Shown piece after piece: positions 1-6,976 of a stretch of DNA of 7,885 bases. The notes below the pieces were generated by a model. The model was not told the origin of the DNA. It searched no databases and worked only from the letters and a program-made list of their open reading frames with translations. The stretch lies in contig JBCCDA010000146.1 in assembly GCA_039033215.1 (NCBI GenBank), positions 1 to 7,885 on the forward strand. The letters are read 5' to 3'. A program made the position numbers and the translations under genes. Source of the DNA: Thermohalobaculum sp039033215 (GTDB lineage: Bacteria; Pseudomonadota; Alphaproteobacteria; Rhodobacterales; Rhodobacteraceae). How positions within the stretch are numbered: position 1 is the first letter of the stretch; every line of letters starts with the position of its first letter.

Positions 1-26
1 ATCAGGTTTGCGAGTTTGGAGGTGAA

Positions 27-48
27 GCAGATCTCCATTTGGATCTGC
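27..48. repeat. Short inverted repeat (gcagatc / gatctgc)
   Basis: Perfect 7-bp arms gcagatc (27-33) and gatctgc (42-48) are separated by 8 bases. The inner bases tcca/tgga can also pair if a two-base bulge is allowed. There is no T-run on either side. It may be a chance hairpin or part of an operator or terminator for a gene outside the window. Confidence 0.35.
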
Positions 49-135
49 CAATTGGGAACCATGCGCATGTCAGGTCTGCCGAAAGGCCCCTACTGAGTGA
101 TCTCCAGGCACCACTCGAAGACCTCCGCGTCTCTT

Positions 136-179
136 TGTTTCAGTTTAAACCATTGGTACACTGCGCCTAAGCTGAAACA
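136..179. repeat. Inverted repeat, 12-nt arms, downstream of the amidohydrolase operon
   Basis: The left arm tgtttcagttta (136-147) pairs with the right arm taagctgaaaca (168-179) over 12 positions with one mismatch, around a 20-nt loop. It lies about 70 bases past the stop codon of the leftward amidohydrolase gene. It could therefore form a hairpin in that operon's 3' untranslated RNA. No U-run follows on the minus strand, so an intrinsic terminator is not supported. An insertion-sequence end or a processing hairpin is equally possible. Confidence 0.4.
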
Positions 180-251
180 TGCCACTCTCCGCTAGGTCGC
201 CATTGGGTGGCGGTAGTCTTCGCAGCGAAGATGATCAGGCCCGCCGCGGCC

Positions 252-1667
252 CTACGCCCGGAGAGGGCGACCAAGCTGCGCGGCCTGTTCCAAAAGACGT
301 TCAGCTATTGCCCGTGAACGCGCGCCCATCGCCACCAGATCGGAGGGCTCCGCCACCAGACGGCCTTCGTGTTTCGTGAGTTTGCCGTTTACGAAGACCG
401 TGTCCACGTTTGACGGATTGGCATGCACGACGATGGTCTGGACAGGGTCGATTGCAGGAAGGAGGTTCGGATCTGTTTTGCGCAACAGGACGATATCCGC
501 CCTCTTCCCTGGCACCAGAGATCCGATCTGCGACTCCATGCCGAGGGCCCGCGCGTTGTTGATGGTTGCCCACTCGAGAACATCGAGTGACGAGCACTTA
601 AGATCGCGTGCTTTCAAGGCACCGTCCTGGTCCGGCCGGTTCGAGGTTCGTCGGACAGCTTGCGCGTCGTATGCCGCTAAAGAGTCAAAGGTTGCCTGTA
701 GCTGCGCCGCTGCCCGCATCGTGTCGAACATGCTACCGGAAACCTTGATCTCGGAATCGATGGCTATCGATGGTCGACCACCCGCCCGGATCACAGTGCT
801 TATCAGCGGCGGGCGCGGCACACCAACTTCGATGATCGGGGTCGATGTGAACGCGGCGCCATGGTCGATAACCAGCTTGATCTCATCTTCTTCGAGGAAG
901 TTAGCGTGGACGGCCGTGTGGCGCGGGCCCAGCAAGCCCTCTTCGATCAGCGTTCGGTACCCGCCCGGCGTCTTGCGGTATGGGCCGCCCCAGACATGGG
1001 CGCTGGTCATCAGGTCATACTCACGGGCCAGCGCAAAGTCCCGGCGGTTTACCTCTAGGTCGCCGTAATCGGGGCCCAACACGCACATGGCCAGCGACAG
1101 CAACCCATCTCCATTCGCGGCGAACCGACCTTCACGCAACCTCTTGATCTCATGCTCGGGATGCGGGATCTCCGAGAAATGGCGTTCTCCCGGGCGCGGG
1201 TTCGGCTTGGGTGTTCCGTGCCCGAAGATCGCGCGGATTCCGGAGTCTCCCAGCGCCTGGATGCTCATGTCCGTGTGATCTGGCGTGTTTGTGCAATGCA
1301 ACCACTCGAACATTGTCGTACAGCCCGATGCGATTTGGTTCAGCGCTCCGAGCAGCGTGGAGTGATAGATATCATCGGGCGTAAACCGTTCACCTAACAG
1401 GCCCAGGACCACCTGAAAGTACTCGTTGCCCGACCAATCCGCCCCGGTCCCCCGCAGGACTGTTTCCCACGCGTGGATGTGGGCGTTGATCAGGCCCGGC
1501 ATAACGATCAAGTCGCGGGCATCGATCACGGTCGCGTCGTCGGCCTGGATGCCCGGGCGGATGTCAGCGATGTGCGCGCCATCGATCAGCAGATCGCAGT
1601 CTGTCAGCGTGCCGAGGGAACGGTCCACCGTGACGATATCGGCGCCCTTCAGGACTGTTCTTGCCAT
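252..1667 (-). CDS. Metal-dependent amidohydrolase (COG0402), second gene of operon
   Basis: A 471-residue cytoplasmic enzyme of the amidohydrolase superfamily, cytosine deaminase/chlorohydrolase class. These enzymes use a divalent metal to hydrolyse C-N or C-Cl bonds, often deaminating heterocycles. Visible features are an N-terminal beta-sandwich piece (1-55), then the HxH metal motif at His63/His65 in PGLINAHIHAWET. Next come His224 (SAHVWGG), His254 (AVHANFLEEDEI) and Asp304 (IAIDSEIKVSGSMFDTMR). The C-terminal signature GSLVPGKRADIVLL (382-395) and a returning sandwich follow. Length is normal for the family. In place of the usual HxxE catalytic Glu, residue 227 is Gly; the IDSE..VSG.MF..MR block suggests a distinct subgroup. 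The start at 1667 is supported by aagggg five bases upstream. It follows the upstream paralogue by 59 bases on the same strand, so co-transcription is likely. The substrate is not determinable from sequence. Confidence 0.9.
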   Translation of the reverse strand: MARTVLKGADIVTVDRSLGTLTDCDLLIDGAHIADIRPGIQADDATVIDARDLIVMPGLINAHIHAWETVLRGTGADWSGNEYFQVVLGLLGERFTPDDIYHSTLLGALNQIASGCTTMFEWLHCTNTPDHTDMSIQALGDSGIRAIFGHGTPKPNPRPGERHFSEIPHPEHEIKRLREGRFAANGDGLLSLAMCVLGPDYGDLEVNRRDFALAREYDLMTSAHVWGGPYRKTPGGYRTLIEEGLLGPRHTAVHANFLEEDEIKLVIDHGAAFTSTPIIEVGVPRPPLISTVIRAGGRPSIAIDSEIKVSGSMFDTMRAAAQLQATFDSLAAYDAQAVRRTSNRPDQDGALKARDLKCSSLDVLEWATINNARALGMESQIGSLVPGKRADIVLLRKTDPNLLPAIDPVQTIVVHANPSNVDTVFVNGKLTKHEGRLVAEPSDLVAMGARSRAIAERLLEQAAQLGRPLRA

Positions 1668-1672
1668 CTTTG

Positions 1673-1678
1673 CCCCTT
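1673..1678 (-). promoter_or_regulatory. Ribosome binding site of the distal amidohydrolase gene
   Basis: On the minus strand the sequence aagggg lies five bases before the ATG at 1667. This good spacing fixes the start and argues that the gene is translated independently, not by read-through from the gene upstream. Confidence 0.65.
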
Positions 1679-1726
1679 AGGAATTCAAAGCCGTGGCCTG
1701 TGCCGCCCCAAAAGGGGACCGCTTCG

Positions 1727-3172
1727 TCAGTGACCGACGGTCTCGAGCGCCATGGGCGCCAGGTCATCGACATGCCGGCCGTTCCAGTCCCGGCTCTGGA
1801 CGCGGGCCATCGAGCGCTCTTGCGCCGCTTCCAACCCAACCAGCGCCTCCTCCAGGTCAATCGACACGCACGCGCCGTCTTGCACGACCAAGTTGCCGTC
1901 GACATAGACATCGCGCACTGCACGCTCCTGCGCACAGTAGATCAGCGAGCGTAGCGGCTCGCGGACAGGCCGCATCGCAGGGCATTTGAGATCGACAAGC
2001 ACCATGTCCGCCTTGGCGCCGGGCGCAAGGCGCCCGATGTCGTCGCGGCGCAGCGCTTTTGCCCCACCGATGGTGGCGGCATAGAAAAGATCCGTGGTCG
2101 AGACATCTGCGACCGACCCGGCAACCGCGCGTGCGACGGTCCCTGCGTTTCGAAGCTCGTCCAGCATGTTGTGCGGATAGGTGTCGGTGCCGATCCCCAT
2201 GTTGATCCCGTGGCGGACGTAGCTACCGAAGGTATTGAGAGCGATGCCCCGACGCATGAAGACAGTGGGGCAGTGCGCCACCGTCGCTCCGCTCTCAGCC
2301 ATCAGGTCCATGTCATTGCGTGTCGTCCAGTGCAGCCAGGGGTGGTGGTCCAGGAAGATGCAGTGCCCGATGATCGAGCGGTCGGTCAGAATGCCGAGAT
2401 CATGCATCCACTGGACCGGAGTCTTGCCGTGGCGACGCACAATCTCCCAGAATTCGGCGACCGATTGGGCCGCGTGGATCTGGAAGGCGAGGTTGCGCTC
2501 CTCGGCCCGGGCGTGGGCCGTCTTGAGGAGATCCGGCGAGAGCGTGTCGATCTGCGCCGGGCTGACCATACCCATCAGCCGGCCAGAGGGGTGCTGTTGC
2601 GCCAGGTCGATCATCCGCATGGCGTCTTCGAAGCCCTTCGGCCCGCGGTCGGGATCACTCCAGTCGTAGTCGATGCTGTGGCCGTCCTTGGTCGACCACG
2701 GCGCATCGCGGAAACTTGGCGCGATGCAGGCGCGGATACCCGAACTCGCCAGCTGATCCAGCCAACCGTCGAACGGATGGGAGTAGTCGACAACTGTCGT
2801 GCAGCCGCTCTGCAGCAGTTCGGCCAGCGCAACACGGTGGCAGGACGGTACGCCCTCGGCGTCGTTCGAGAGCACGGGCAGGTATTCATAGAGCGACGAG
2901 TGGTGGAAATTCGCGCTCTGGATCTCGTCGGTGATGCCCTTGTTCATCGGCTCGCTAGTCGGGTGGCTGTGCACGTTCACTAGACCTGGCATCACCATCA
3001 AGTCAGCTGCCGAAACCTCGACATCGGCTGTGCCTTCGTACCGCGGCCCGACGTAGTCGATCTTGGCCCCCGTAAAGGCAACATCGGCATCCCGCAGATA
3101 GACGTGTCGGTCCTTCTGGGCGTCCCAGGAAATTACCCATGCTGCATTTTTGATCACAGTCGTTGCGGTCAT
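1727..3172 (-). CDS. Metal-dependent amidohydrolase (COG0402), first gene of operon
   Basis: A 481-residue cytoplasmic amidohydrolase, paralogous to its downstream neighbour but clearly diverged. It shows an N-terminal sandwich (1-60), HxH at His68/His70 in PGLVNVHSHPTSEP, His233 in FQIHAAQSVAEF, His270 in IIGHCIFLDHH, and Asp330 in GIGTDTYPHNMLDEL. The C-terminal motif GRLAPGAKADMVLVDL is at 380-395. The position three after His233 is Gln236, where the family normally has the catalytic Glu (HLAE type). The rest of the block, including the Glu four residues further on (Glu240), looks conserved, so the change is probably a subgroup trait rather than damage. From memory, related proteins with an HAGQS-type block exist; I could not check this. 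The ATG at 3172 is preceded by gagg three bases away and gaggg further upstream. It is divergent from the ABC importer operon, 110 bp away. Chemistry is likely deamination or hydrolysis of an imported nitrogenous compound; the substrate is unknown. Confidence 0.9.
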   Translation of the reverse strand: MTATTVIKNAAWVISWDAQKDRHVYLRDADVAFTGAKIDYVGPRYEGTADVEVSAADLMVMPGLVNVHSHPTSEPMNKGITDEIQSANFHHSSLYEYLPVLSNDAEGVPSCHRVALAELLQSGCTTVVDYSHPFDGWLDQLASSGIRACIAPSFRDAPWSTKDGHSIDYDWSDPDRGPKGFEDAMRMIDLAQQHPSGRLMGMVSPAQIDTLSPDLLKTAHARAEERNLAFQIHAAQSVAEFWEIVRRHGKTPVQWMHDLGILTDRSIIGHCIFLDHHPWLHWTTRNDMDLMAESGATVAHCPTVFMRRGIALNTFGSYVRHGINMGIGTDTYPHNMLDELRNAGTVARAVAGSVADVSTTDLFYAATIGGAKALRRDDIGRLAPGAKADMVLVDLKCPAMRPVREPLRSLIYCAQERAVRDVYVDGNLVVQDGACVSIDLEEALVGLEAAQERSMARVQSRDWNGRHVDDLAPMALETVGH

Positions 3173-3282
3173 GGTCCTCGTCGTCCCTCAGATTAGGCAA
3201 TGTCTTTTGCGTTGCGGTAAATTTGGCTTCGCATTAGCGTCGCATGGCTAAGGGGTGATGCCAAGGGGGTAGCGGCGGCCGA
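3173..3282. promoter_or_regulatory. Divergent intergenic control region
   Basis: These 110 bp separate the starts of the amidohydrolase operon (leftward) and the importer operon (rightward), so both promoters are expected here unless they lie inside genes. The only promoter-like pair I can point to reads leftward: TTTACC (plus-strand 3216-3221) and CCTAAT (3192-3197), 18 bases apart, each matching four of six sigma-70 consensus bases. I see no convincing rightward promoter and no clear long dyad for an operator. No regulator gene lies in the window. Shared control of both operons is inferred from the arrangement only. Confidence 0.45.
3263..3269 (+). promoter_or_regulatory. Candidate ribosome binding site of permease B gene
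   Basis: The purine run aaggggg ends 13 bases before the ATG at 3283, longer than ideal spacing. An in-frame stop at 3256 limits any upstream extension to eight codons, and no alternative start is better. The protein start MVQHIVSRLL fits the family, so I keep the ATG and expect modest initiation. Confidence 0.4.
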
Positions 3283-4227
3283 ATGGTCCAGCACATAGTC
3301 AGTCGGTTGCTGATCTCGATCCCGGTTCTTTTCGGGGTTCTGGTGATCGGCTTCGCGATGCTGCAGGTAGTGCCCGCAGACCCAGCCGCAATAATCGCAG
3401 GCCCGACAGCCACCCATGACGAGATCGAATTCATCCGGGAGCAGATGGGTCTGAACGAGCCGATGATCGTCCAGTTCGGCATCTATCTCGGACGTCTGCT
3501 GCAGGGCGATCTTGGAAAGTCTTTGATCTCTGCCGTCCCGGTCAGCAAGGAACTGGCAACAACAATCGGCCCAACGGTCGAGTTGATGATCGCCAGCTTG
3601 ATCTGGTGCGTGCCTGCTGGCATTGCGCTAGGGGTCATTGCGGCGGTCAAGCGGGGATCATGGATGGACCGCGCAATCATGGCCTTCTCCGTTGCTGGGC
3701 TCTCGATGCCCTTCTTCTGGTTTGCGCTGATCCTGATCCAGTATGTGGGCTATCACTGGCAGCTTCTACCGTTTCAAGGGCGCGGAGGACCACTTTGGAC
3801 GCGCGACGGACTAGCGCACATCGTCATGCCGGCCCTCACGCTCGGTGGCGTGTTCATGGGCCCCGTCGCACGCCTGACACGGACGTCGCTGCTCGAGACC
3901 CTGAGCAGCGACTATGTGCGCACCGCGCGGGCCAAGGGTCTGCGCGAGCGAGACGTGATTCTGCGCCATGGACTGCGTAATGCACTTATTCCAGTAGCAA
4001 CGCTGATCGGACTTCAGATTGGCTTCCTGCTAGGCGGCGCGGTTGTAACCGAAACGATATTCGCCTGGCCGGGCGTCGGCCGCATGGCAGTCGGCGCGAT
4101 CCTATCCTCGGACTTCGCACTGGCGCAGGGGGCCATACTGGTCCTGGCGGTTGCCTTCATCCTGATCAACTTGGTCGTCGATATTCTCTATGCGTACCTC
4201 GACCCAAGGGTGAGACAGCGGCGATGA
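3283..4227 (+). CDS. ABC importer permease, DppB/OppB-like
   Basis: A 314-residue inner-membrane subunit of a peptide/opine/nickel-type ABC importer. It would pair with the downstream permease to form the translocation channel. The N-terminus has the family signature: a basic start (VSRLL), a first membrane helix at about 9-31, then VVPADPA (29-35) and a periplasmic stretch with REQMGLNEPMIVQF. Further hydrophobic segments lie near 96-120, 131-158, 180-198, 233-258 and 281-303. The EAA-type cytoplasmic loop that docks on the ATPase is at about 210-234 (DYVRTARAKGLRERDVILRH). The C-terminus ends in YAYLDPRVR, standard for DppB-type proteins. Length is typical and nothing looks damaged. The stop overlaps the next gene's start (ATGA at 4224-4227), indicating translational coupling. 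Such permeases transport peptides, sugars, opines, metals and other small solutes, so the family does not fix the ligand. Confidence 0.95.
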   Translation: MVQHIVSRLLISIPVLFGVLVIGFAMLQVVPADPAAIIAGPTATHDEIEFIREQMGLNEPMIVQFGIYLGRLLQGDLGKSLISAVPVSKELATTIGPTVELMIASLIWCVPAGIALGVIAAVKRGSWMDRAIMAFSVAGLSMPFFWFALILIQYVGYHWQLLPFQGRGGPLWTRDGLAHIVMPALTLGGVFMGPVARLTRTSLLETLSSDYVRTARAKGLRERDVILRHGLRNALIPVATLIGLQIGFLLGGAVVTETIFAWPGVGRMAVGAILSSDFALAQGAILVLAVAFILINLVVDILYAYLDPRVRQRR

Positions 4228-5102
4228 GCAAGTCCGCCGAACCGGTAGACGCTCTCGACGTCGTGGTGCCGACGGGTAACGTGCTCTGGCGGAGGATCAT
4301 CAAGGACAGACTGGCGGTCATCGCATTCGTCATCCTGGCAGTGATCGCTTTGATGGCAGTATTTGCACCGCTGATTGCGCCCTTCGATCCCTACGACAAC
4401 AATCTGCGCAACCGCCTCAAACCCCCCGGCGCCGAGCACTGGTTCGGCACCGATGTCCAGGGCCGCGATTTGTTCTCGCGCTTGCTCTACGGCATTCGGA
4501 TGACCCTTTTGATCGGGCTCTCCGGAGTGGCGTTCGGCGGGGTCATTGGTGCCGCCTTAGGGGTGCTGGCCGCCTACTACAGATGGCTCGATGGGCTCAT
4601 CATGCGCATCGTGGACATCCTGCTGTCCTTTCCGTCGATCCTGTTCGGCCTGGCTTTGGCGGCGATCACGGGCCCTGGCATGACCGCCCTGATCATTGCG
4701 CTGTCCATCGCAGCCATTCCTACGGTGGCACGCATTGCCCGGGGCACGGCGATCTCGGTGATGCAGAACGAGTACATGGAGGCAGGGCGTGCTTTGGGCC
4801 TGCCAGACCGACTGCTGATCTGGCGCTACCTTGTGCTGAACTGCCTCTCGACGGTCTTCGTCTATCTCACACTGCAGTTCGGACAGACCATCCTTTTGGG
4901 TGCGGCGCTCAGCTTCCTGGGGCTCGGGGCACAACCACCGACTGCTGAACTCGGAACGATGGCGGCCGAGGGTCGCGATTTTCTTTTCATCGCACCGCAC
5001 ATCTCCACCATACCCAGCGTCACGATCTTTCTGATCGTGTTGATGTTCAACGTGGTCGGAGACGCGATGCGCGACGCGCTGGATCCGCGGTTGAGGCGGT
5101 GA
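4224..5102 (+). CDS. ABC importer permease, DppC/OppC-like
   Basis: A 292-residue partner permease of the same importer. Features in order: a cytoplasmic N-terminal extension (1-30), a first membrane helix at about 31-52, and the DppC hallmark EHWFGTDVQGRDLFSRLLYG (71-90). A cluster of helices follows near 94-116, 128-150 and 152-170. The EAA loop is at about 183-208 (EYMEAGRALGLPDRLLIWRY), followed by the conserved LSFLGLGAQPP segment (229-239). A final helix lies near 262-282, and the tail is ALDPRLRR. All expected family blocks are present, including both loops needed to contact ATPase subunits. The ATG overlaps the upstream stop, so synthesis is probably coupled to permease B at a similar ratio. 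A 55-bp gap separates it from the binding-protein gene. Confidence 0.95.
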   Translation: MSKSAEPVDALDVVVPTGNVLWRRIIKDRLAVIAFVILAVIALMAVFAPLIAPFDPYDNNLRNRLKPPGAEHWFGTDVQGRDLFSRLLYGIRMTLLIGLSGVAFGGVIGAALGVLAAYYRWLDGLIMRIVDILLSFPSILFGLALAAITGPGMTALIIALSIAAIPTVARIARGTAISVMQNEYMEAGRALGLPDRLLIWRYLVLNCLSTVFVYLTLQFGQTILLGAALSFLGLGAQPPTAELGTMAAEGRDFLFIAPHISTIPSVTIFLIVLMFNVVGDAMRDALDPRLRR

Positions 5103-5143
5103 ACCAGTGCTCACGGCACAACATAAACTACTTCAGGCTAAAC

Positions 5144-5150
5144 AAGGAGG
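5144..5150 (+). promoter_or_regulatory. Strong ribosome binding site that sets the binding-protein start
   Basis: A perfect aaggagg lies seven bases before the ATG at 5158. It decides between that start and an in-frame upstream codon at 5107, which would add 17 polar residues ahead of the signal peptide. It is much stronger than the sites of the permease genes. That fits the usual need for a large molar excess of periplasmic binding protein over permease. Confidence 0.85.
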
Positions 5151-5157
5151 TACGACA

Positions 5158-6750
5158 ATGACGATACGACGCAATTCAATCCTGCTTGCCGCCGCGGTGA
5201 CCGGCAGCATCGTGCTGAGCGGGGTGGCCACGGCCGAGACCGTGGTCCACGTCACCCGTGCCAACGACACCGAACGCTATGACATGCACAAGACGACGGC
5301 CCGCTCCAGCGCGGACGTCGGCTTCATGATCTTCGATACACTCGTCTCACTGGACTACGATATGCAGACCATCCGGCCTGGCCTGGCCAGCAGCTGGGAG
5401 GTTTCGGAAGACGGGCTGGTGTACACCTTCACCTTGCGCCAGGACGTCACGTTCTGCAGCGGCAAGACGCTCGACGCAGATGCAGTGGTCGCGTCGATCA
5501 AGCGCTGGCTCGATCCCGAAACCGGCGGCGTCGTGAAGTCGAAGGCTGGTGAGGTCGACGACATCGTGGCGACGGGACCCTACACCGTCGAATACCGGCT
5601 GAAGTCACCCTATTCCGAGTTGCTGTTGCAGATGACGCAGCACTTCTTCTCAATCATCAACGCGGAAGAGGCAGCCGCCCATGGCGCGGACTACGGCGTC
5701 CAGGCTGTCGATGGGACAGGCCCTTTCTGCTTTGAAAGCTGGGAGCCGCGCAACAAGACTGTCCTGGTGAAGCACGAGGCCTACAATTGGGGGCCGCCAC
5801 AGTTCACCTATTCGGCCCCGCAGGTCGACAAGATCATCTGGGCGATCGGGCCGGAAGAAAGCACACGCGTCGCCTCGATCCAGACGGGCCAGACCGACGT
5901 CCTACAGCACACGCCATTTTGGGCCGTACCGCAGTTGGAGGCCGATGCCAACCTGCACACCAGCCAGGCCGAGGCCTACTTCTGGAACTACTACATTGGC
6001 ATGAAGATCACGCGCCCGTTCATGCAGGACGTCCGTGTGCGCCAGGCGATCAATCTTGCAGTCGACTCGGCAGCGATTGCCGACGCGGTGTATTTCGGCT
6101 TAGCCGAACCGGCCAACACCTACATGAGCCAAAATGTTATCGACTTCGACCCATCAGTCGGGACCGATCAGTTCGGCTATGACCCAGAACAGGCTGCCGC
6201 CCTGCTCGAAGAGGCCGGCTGGAAGATGGGCAGTGATGGCTTCCGAGAGAAAGATGGCGAGAAGCTTGAACTCACCGCCTACGCGTTCACGATTCCCGTC
6301 GCCCGGCAGATCATTGAGGCAGTGCAGGGTGACCTGCGCAAGGCAGGGATCGACCTTCAGATCGAGCTCTACGACTCCACGGTAATCTGGGGTAAGCTCA
6401 AGACCCAGGACTTCGACATGTACACCATGTCGTATCCCTACCTGACCGCTTCGGATGGTATTGCACTTTACTTCTCTTCCAAGAACATGCCGGCACCTAA
6501 CCGCATGAACTGGAACGATCCAGAAGAAACAGATGTTTGGTTGCAGAAAGCAAATGCAGCACCGACGGTTGAGGAGCGTCAGCAGTGGGTCTCGAAGATC
6601 CTGCACAAGGTGCACGGCGCCACAGTTTGGATCCCGATCGCGCACGAGCCCCTGTTCATCTTCGCTAACGCGCGCAAGCTGAAGCCGGTGCGGGCGCATG
6701 GGATCTACGGTGCCGGGCTCTACAAAGGGTTGGAACTGGCACCCAAGTAA
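5158..6750 (+). CDS. Periplasmic substrate-binding protein, family 5 (SBP_bac_5)
   Basis: A 530-residue periplasmic solute receptor of the DppA/OppA/NikA family, which delivers ligand to the permease pair. It has a Sec signal peptide: basic MTIRR, a hydrophobic core at 8-22, and likely cleavage after Ala26 (VATA/ETVV). There is no lipobox Cys, so it should be soluble, as expected in a Gram-negative. Family blocks seen are IRPGLASSWEVSEDGLVYTFTLR (from about residue 72), GTGPFCFESW (186-195), YNWGPP (209-214), the VRQAINLAVD helix (294-303) and a C-terminal WIPIAHEP segment. Full family length, intact. Cys100 and Cys191 are the only cysteines I noticed in the N-terminal 200 residues; a disulfide is possible but unproven. 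Start chosen from the aaggagg at 5144-5150. No ATPase gene follows. The two divergent amidohydrolases suggest a nitrogenous ligand, by inference only. Confidence 0.94.
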   Translation: MTIRRNSILLAAAVTGSIVLSGVATAETVVHVTRANDTERYDMHKTTARSSADVGFMIFDTLVSLDYDMQTIRPGLASSWEVSEDGLVYTFTLRQDVTFCSGKTLDADAVVASIKRWLDPETGGVVKSKAGEVDDIVATGPYTVEYRLKSPYSELLLQMTQHFFSIINAEEAAAHGADYGVQAVDGTGPFCFESWEPRNKTVLVKHEAYNWGPPQFTYSAPQVDKIIWAIGPEESTRVASIQTGQTDVLQHTPFWAVPQLEADANLHTSQAEAYFWNYYIGMKITRPFMQDVRVRQAINLAVDSAAIADAVYFGLAEPANTYMSQNVIDFDPSVGTDQFGYDPEQAAALLEEAGWKMGSDGFREKDGEKLELTAYAFTIPVARQIIEAVQGDLRKAGIDLQIELYDSTVIWGKLKTQDFDMYTMSYPYLTASDGIALYFSSKNMPAPNRMNWNDPEETDVWLQKANAAPTVEERQQWVSKILHKVHGATVWIPIAHEPLFIFANARKLKPVRAHGIYGAGLYKGLELAPK

Positions 6751-6773
6751 CCCCGCAATGCTTACGGGCCATC

Positions 6774-6800
6774 GACCGAAGCAGGCTCCCTGCTTCGGTC
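6774..6800 (+). terminator. Perfect 12-bp hairpin after the importer operon
   Basis: The arms gaccgaagcagg (6774-6785) and cctgcttcggtc (6789-6800) are perfectly complementary around a three-base loop, 23 bases past the binding-protein stop. Flanking ccgca/tgcgg bases can add an imperfect outer stem. The expected T-run is absent (atgcgggtta follows). It therefore marks the operon end, either as a non-canonical terminator or as a 3'-stabilising hairpin. This supports the importer operon ending here rather than running on into ATPase genes. Confidence 0.6.
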
Positions 6801-6939
6801 ATGCGGGTTAGACGTCAACGTAATCTCTGCCTAGTCCGCCGAGGCGTCCAGACTCGCGCAAACCGCCGTTGTTTCGCAACTAATGTGAAAGATCTGACGC
6901 TTGCTCACCGCTCAATAGGAAATTGCCAGACGATACATG

Positions 6940-6962
6940 GTCGACTTGCGCGAGTAGTCGAC
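6940..6962. repeat. Inverted repeat GTCGACT-9-AGTCGAC
   Basis: Perfect 7-bp arms gtcgact (6940-6946) and agtcgac (6956-6962) flank a 9-bp spacer. The right arm overlaps the first two bases of the neighbouring 16-bp palindrome. The geometry resembles a protein-binding dyad, but no flanking gene says which protein. Confidence 0.45.
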
Positions 6963-6976
6963 AAGTGCGCACTTGT
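6961..6976. repeat. Perfect 16-bp palindrome
   Basis: acaagtgcgcacttgt reads identically on both strands with no spacer. Together with the overlapping dyad to its left it makes a compact symmetrical block at 6940-6976 in otherwise featureless DNA. It could be an operator for a lost gene, a site preferred by an insertion sequence, or chance. Confidence 0.6.

Larger units (their letters stand above)
1..251. other. Left flank, no gene recognised
   Basis: This stretch lies downstream of the leftward amidohydrolase operon. I translated the minus strand and looked through the plus strand and found only short open stretches between stops. The longest readable minus-strand piece is about 33 codons at 93-191, containing the peptide VYQWFKLKQRDAEVFEW, which has no good start and matches nothing I recognise. 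The stretch does hold two inverted repeats (27-48 and 136-179), so it may be intergenic DNA, a relic of a mobile element, or the end of a decayed gene. Confidence 0.5.

Noticed and set aside
218..230. cttcgcagcgaag, a tight inverted repeat just past the distal amidohydrolase stop
   Set aside because: The loop would be a single base and no T-run follows, so it cannot serve as a standard terminator hairpin.
376..1068. Long open frame (230 codons) on the plus strand opposite the distal amidohydrolase
   Set aside because: It lies wholly antisense to a gene with clear family motifs, its product matches nothing I know, and G/C-rich codon bias makes such antisense frames common.
2171..2983. Open frame of 270 codons on the plus strand opposite the proximal amidohydrolase
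   Set aside because: Antisense shadow: low-complexity Arg/Val/Ala composition, no recognisable motif, fully inside a well-supported gene.
4557..5114. Open frame of 185 codons on the minus strand opposite permease C
   Set aside because: Composition is rich in Arg, Gln, Asp and His, as expected from reading a membrane-protein gene backwards; no motif and no convincing ribosome site.
5107..5157. Upstream in-frame start that would lengthen the binding protein by 17 residues
   Set aside because: It would put polar residues ahead of a textbook signal peptide, and the perfect aaggagg is placed for the ATG at 5158.
6154..6699. Open frame of 181 codons on the minus strand opposite the binding protein
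   Set aside because: Fully antisense to a strong family-5 binding-protein gene and without any family features.
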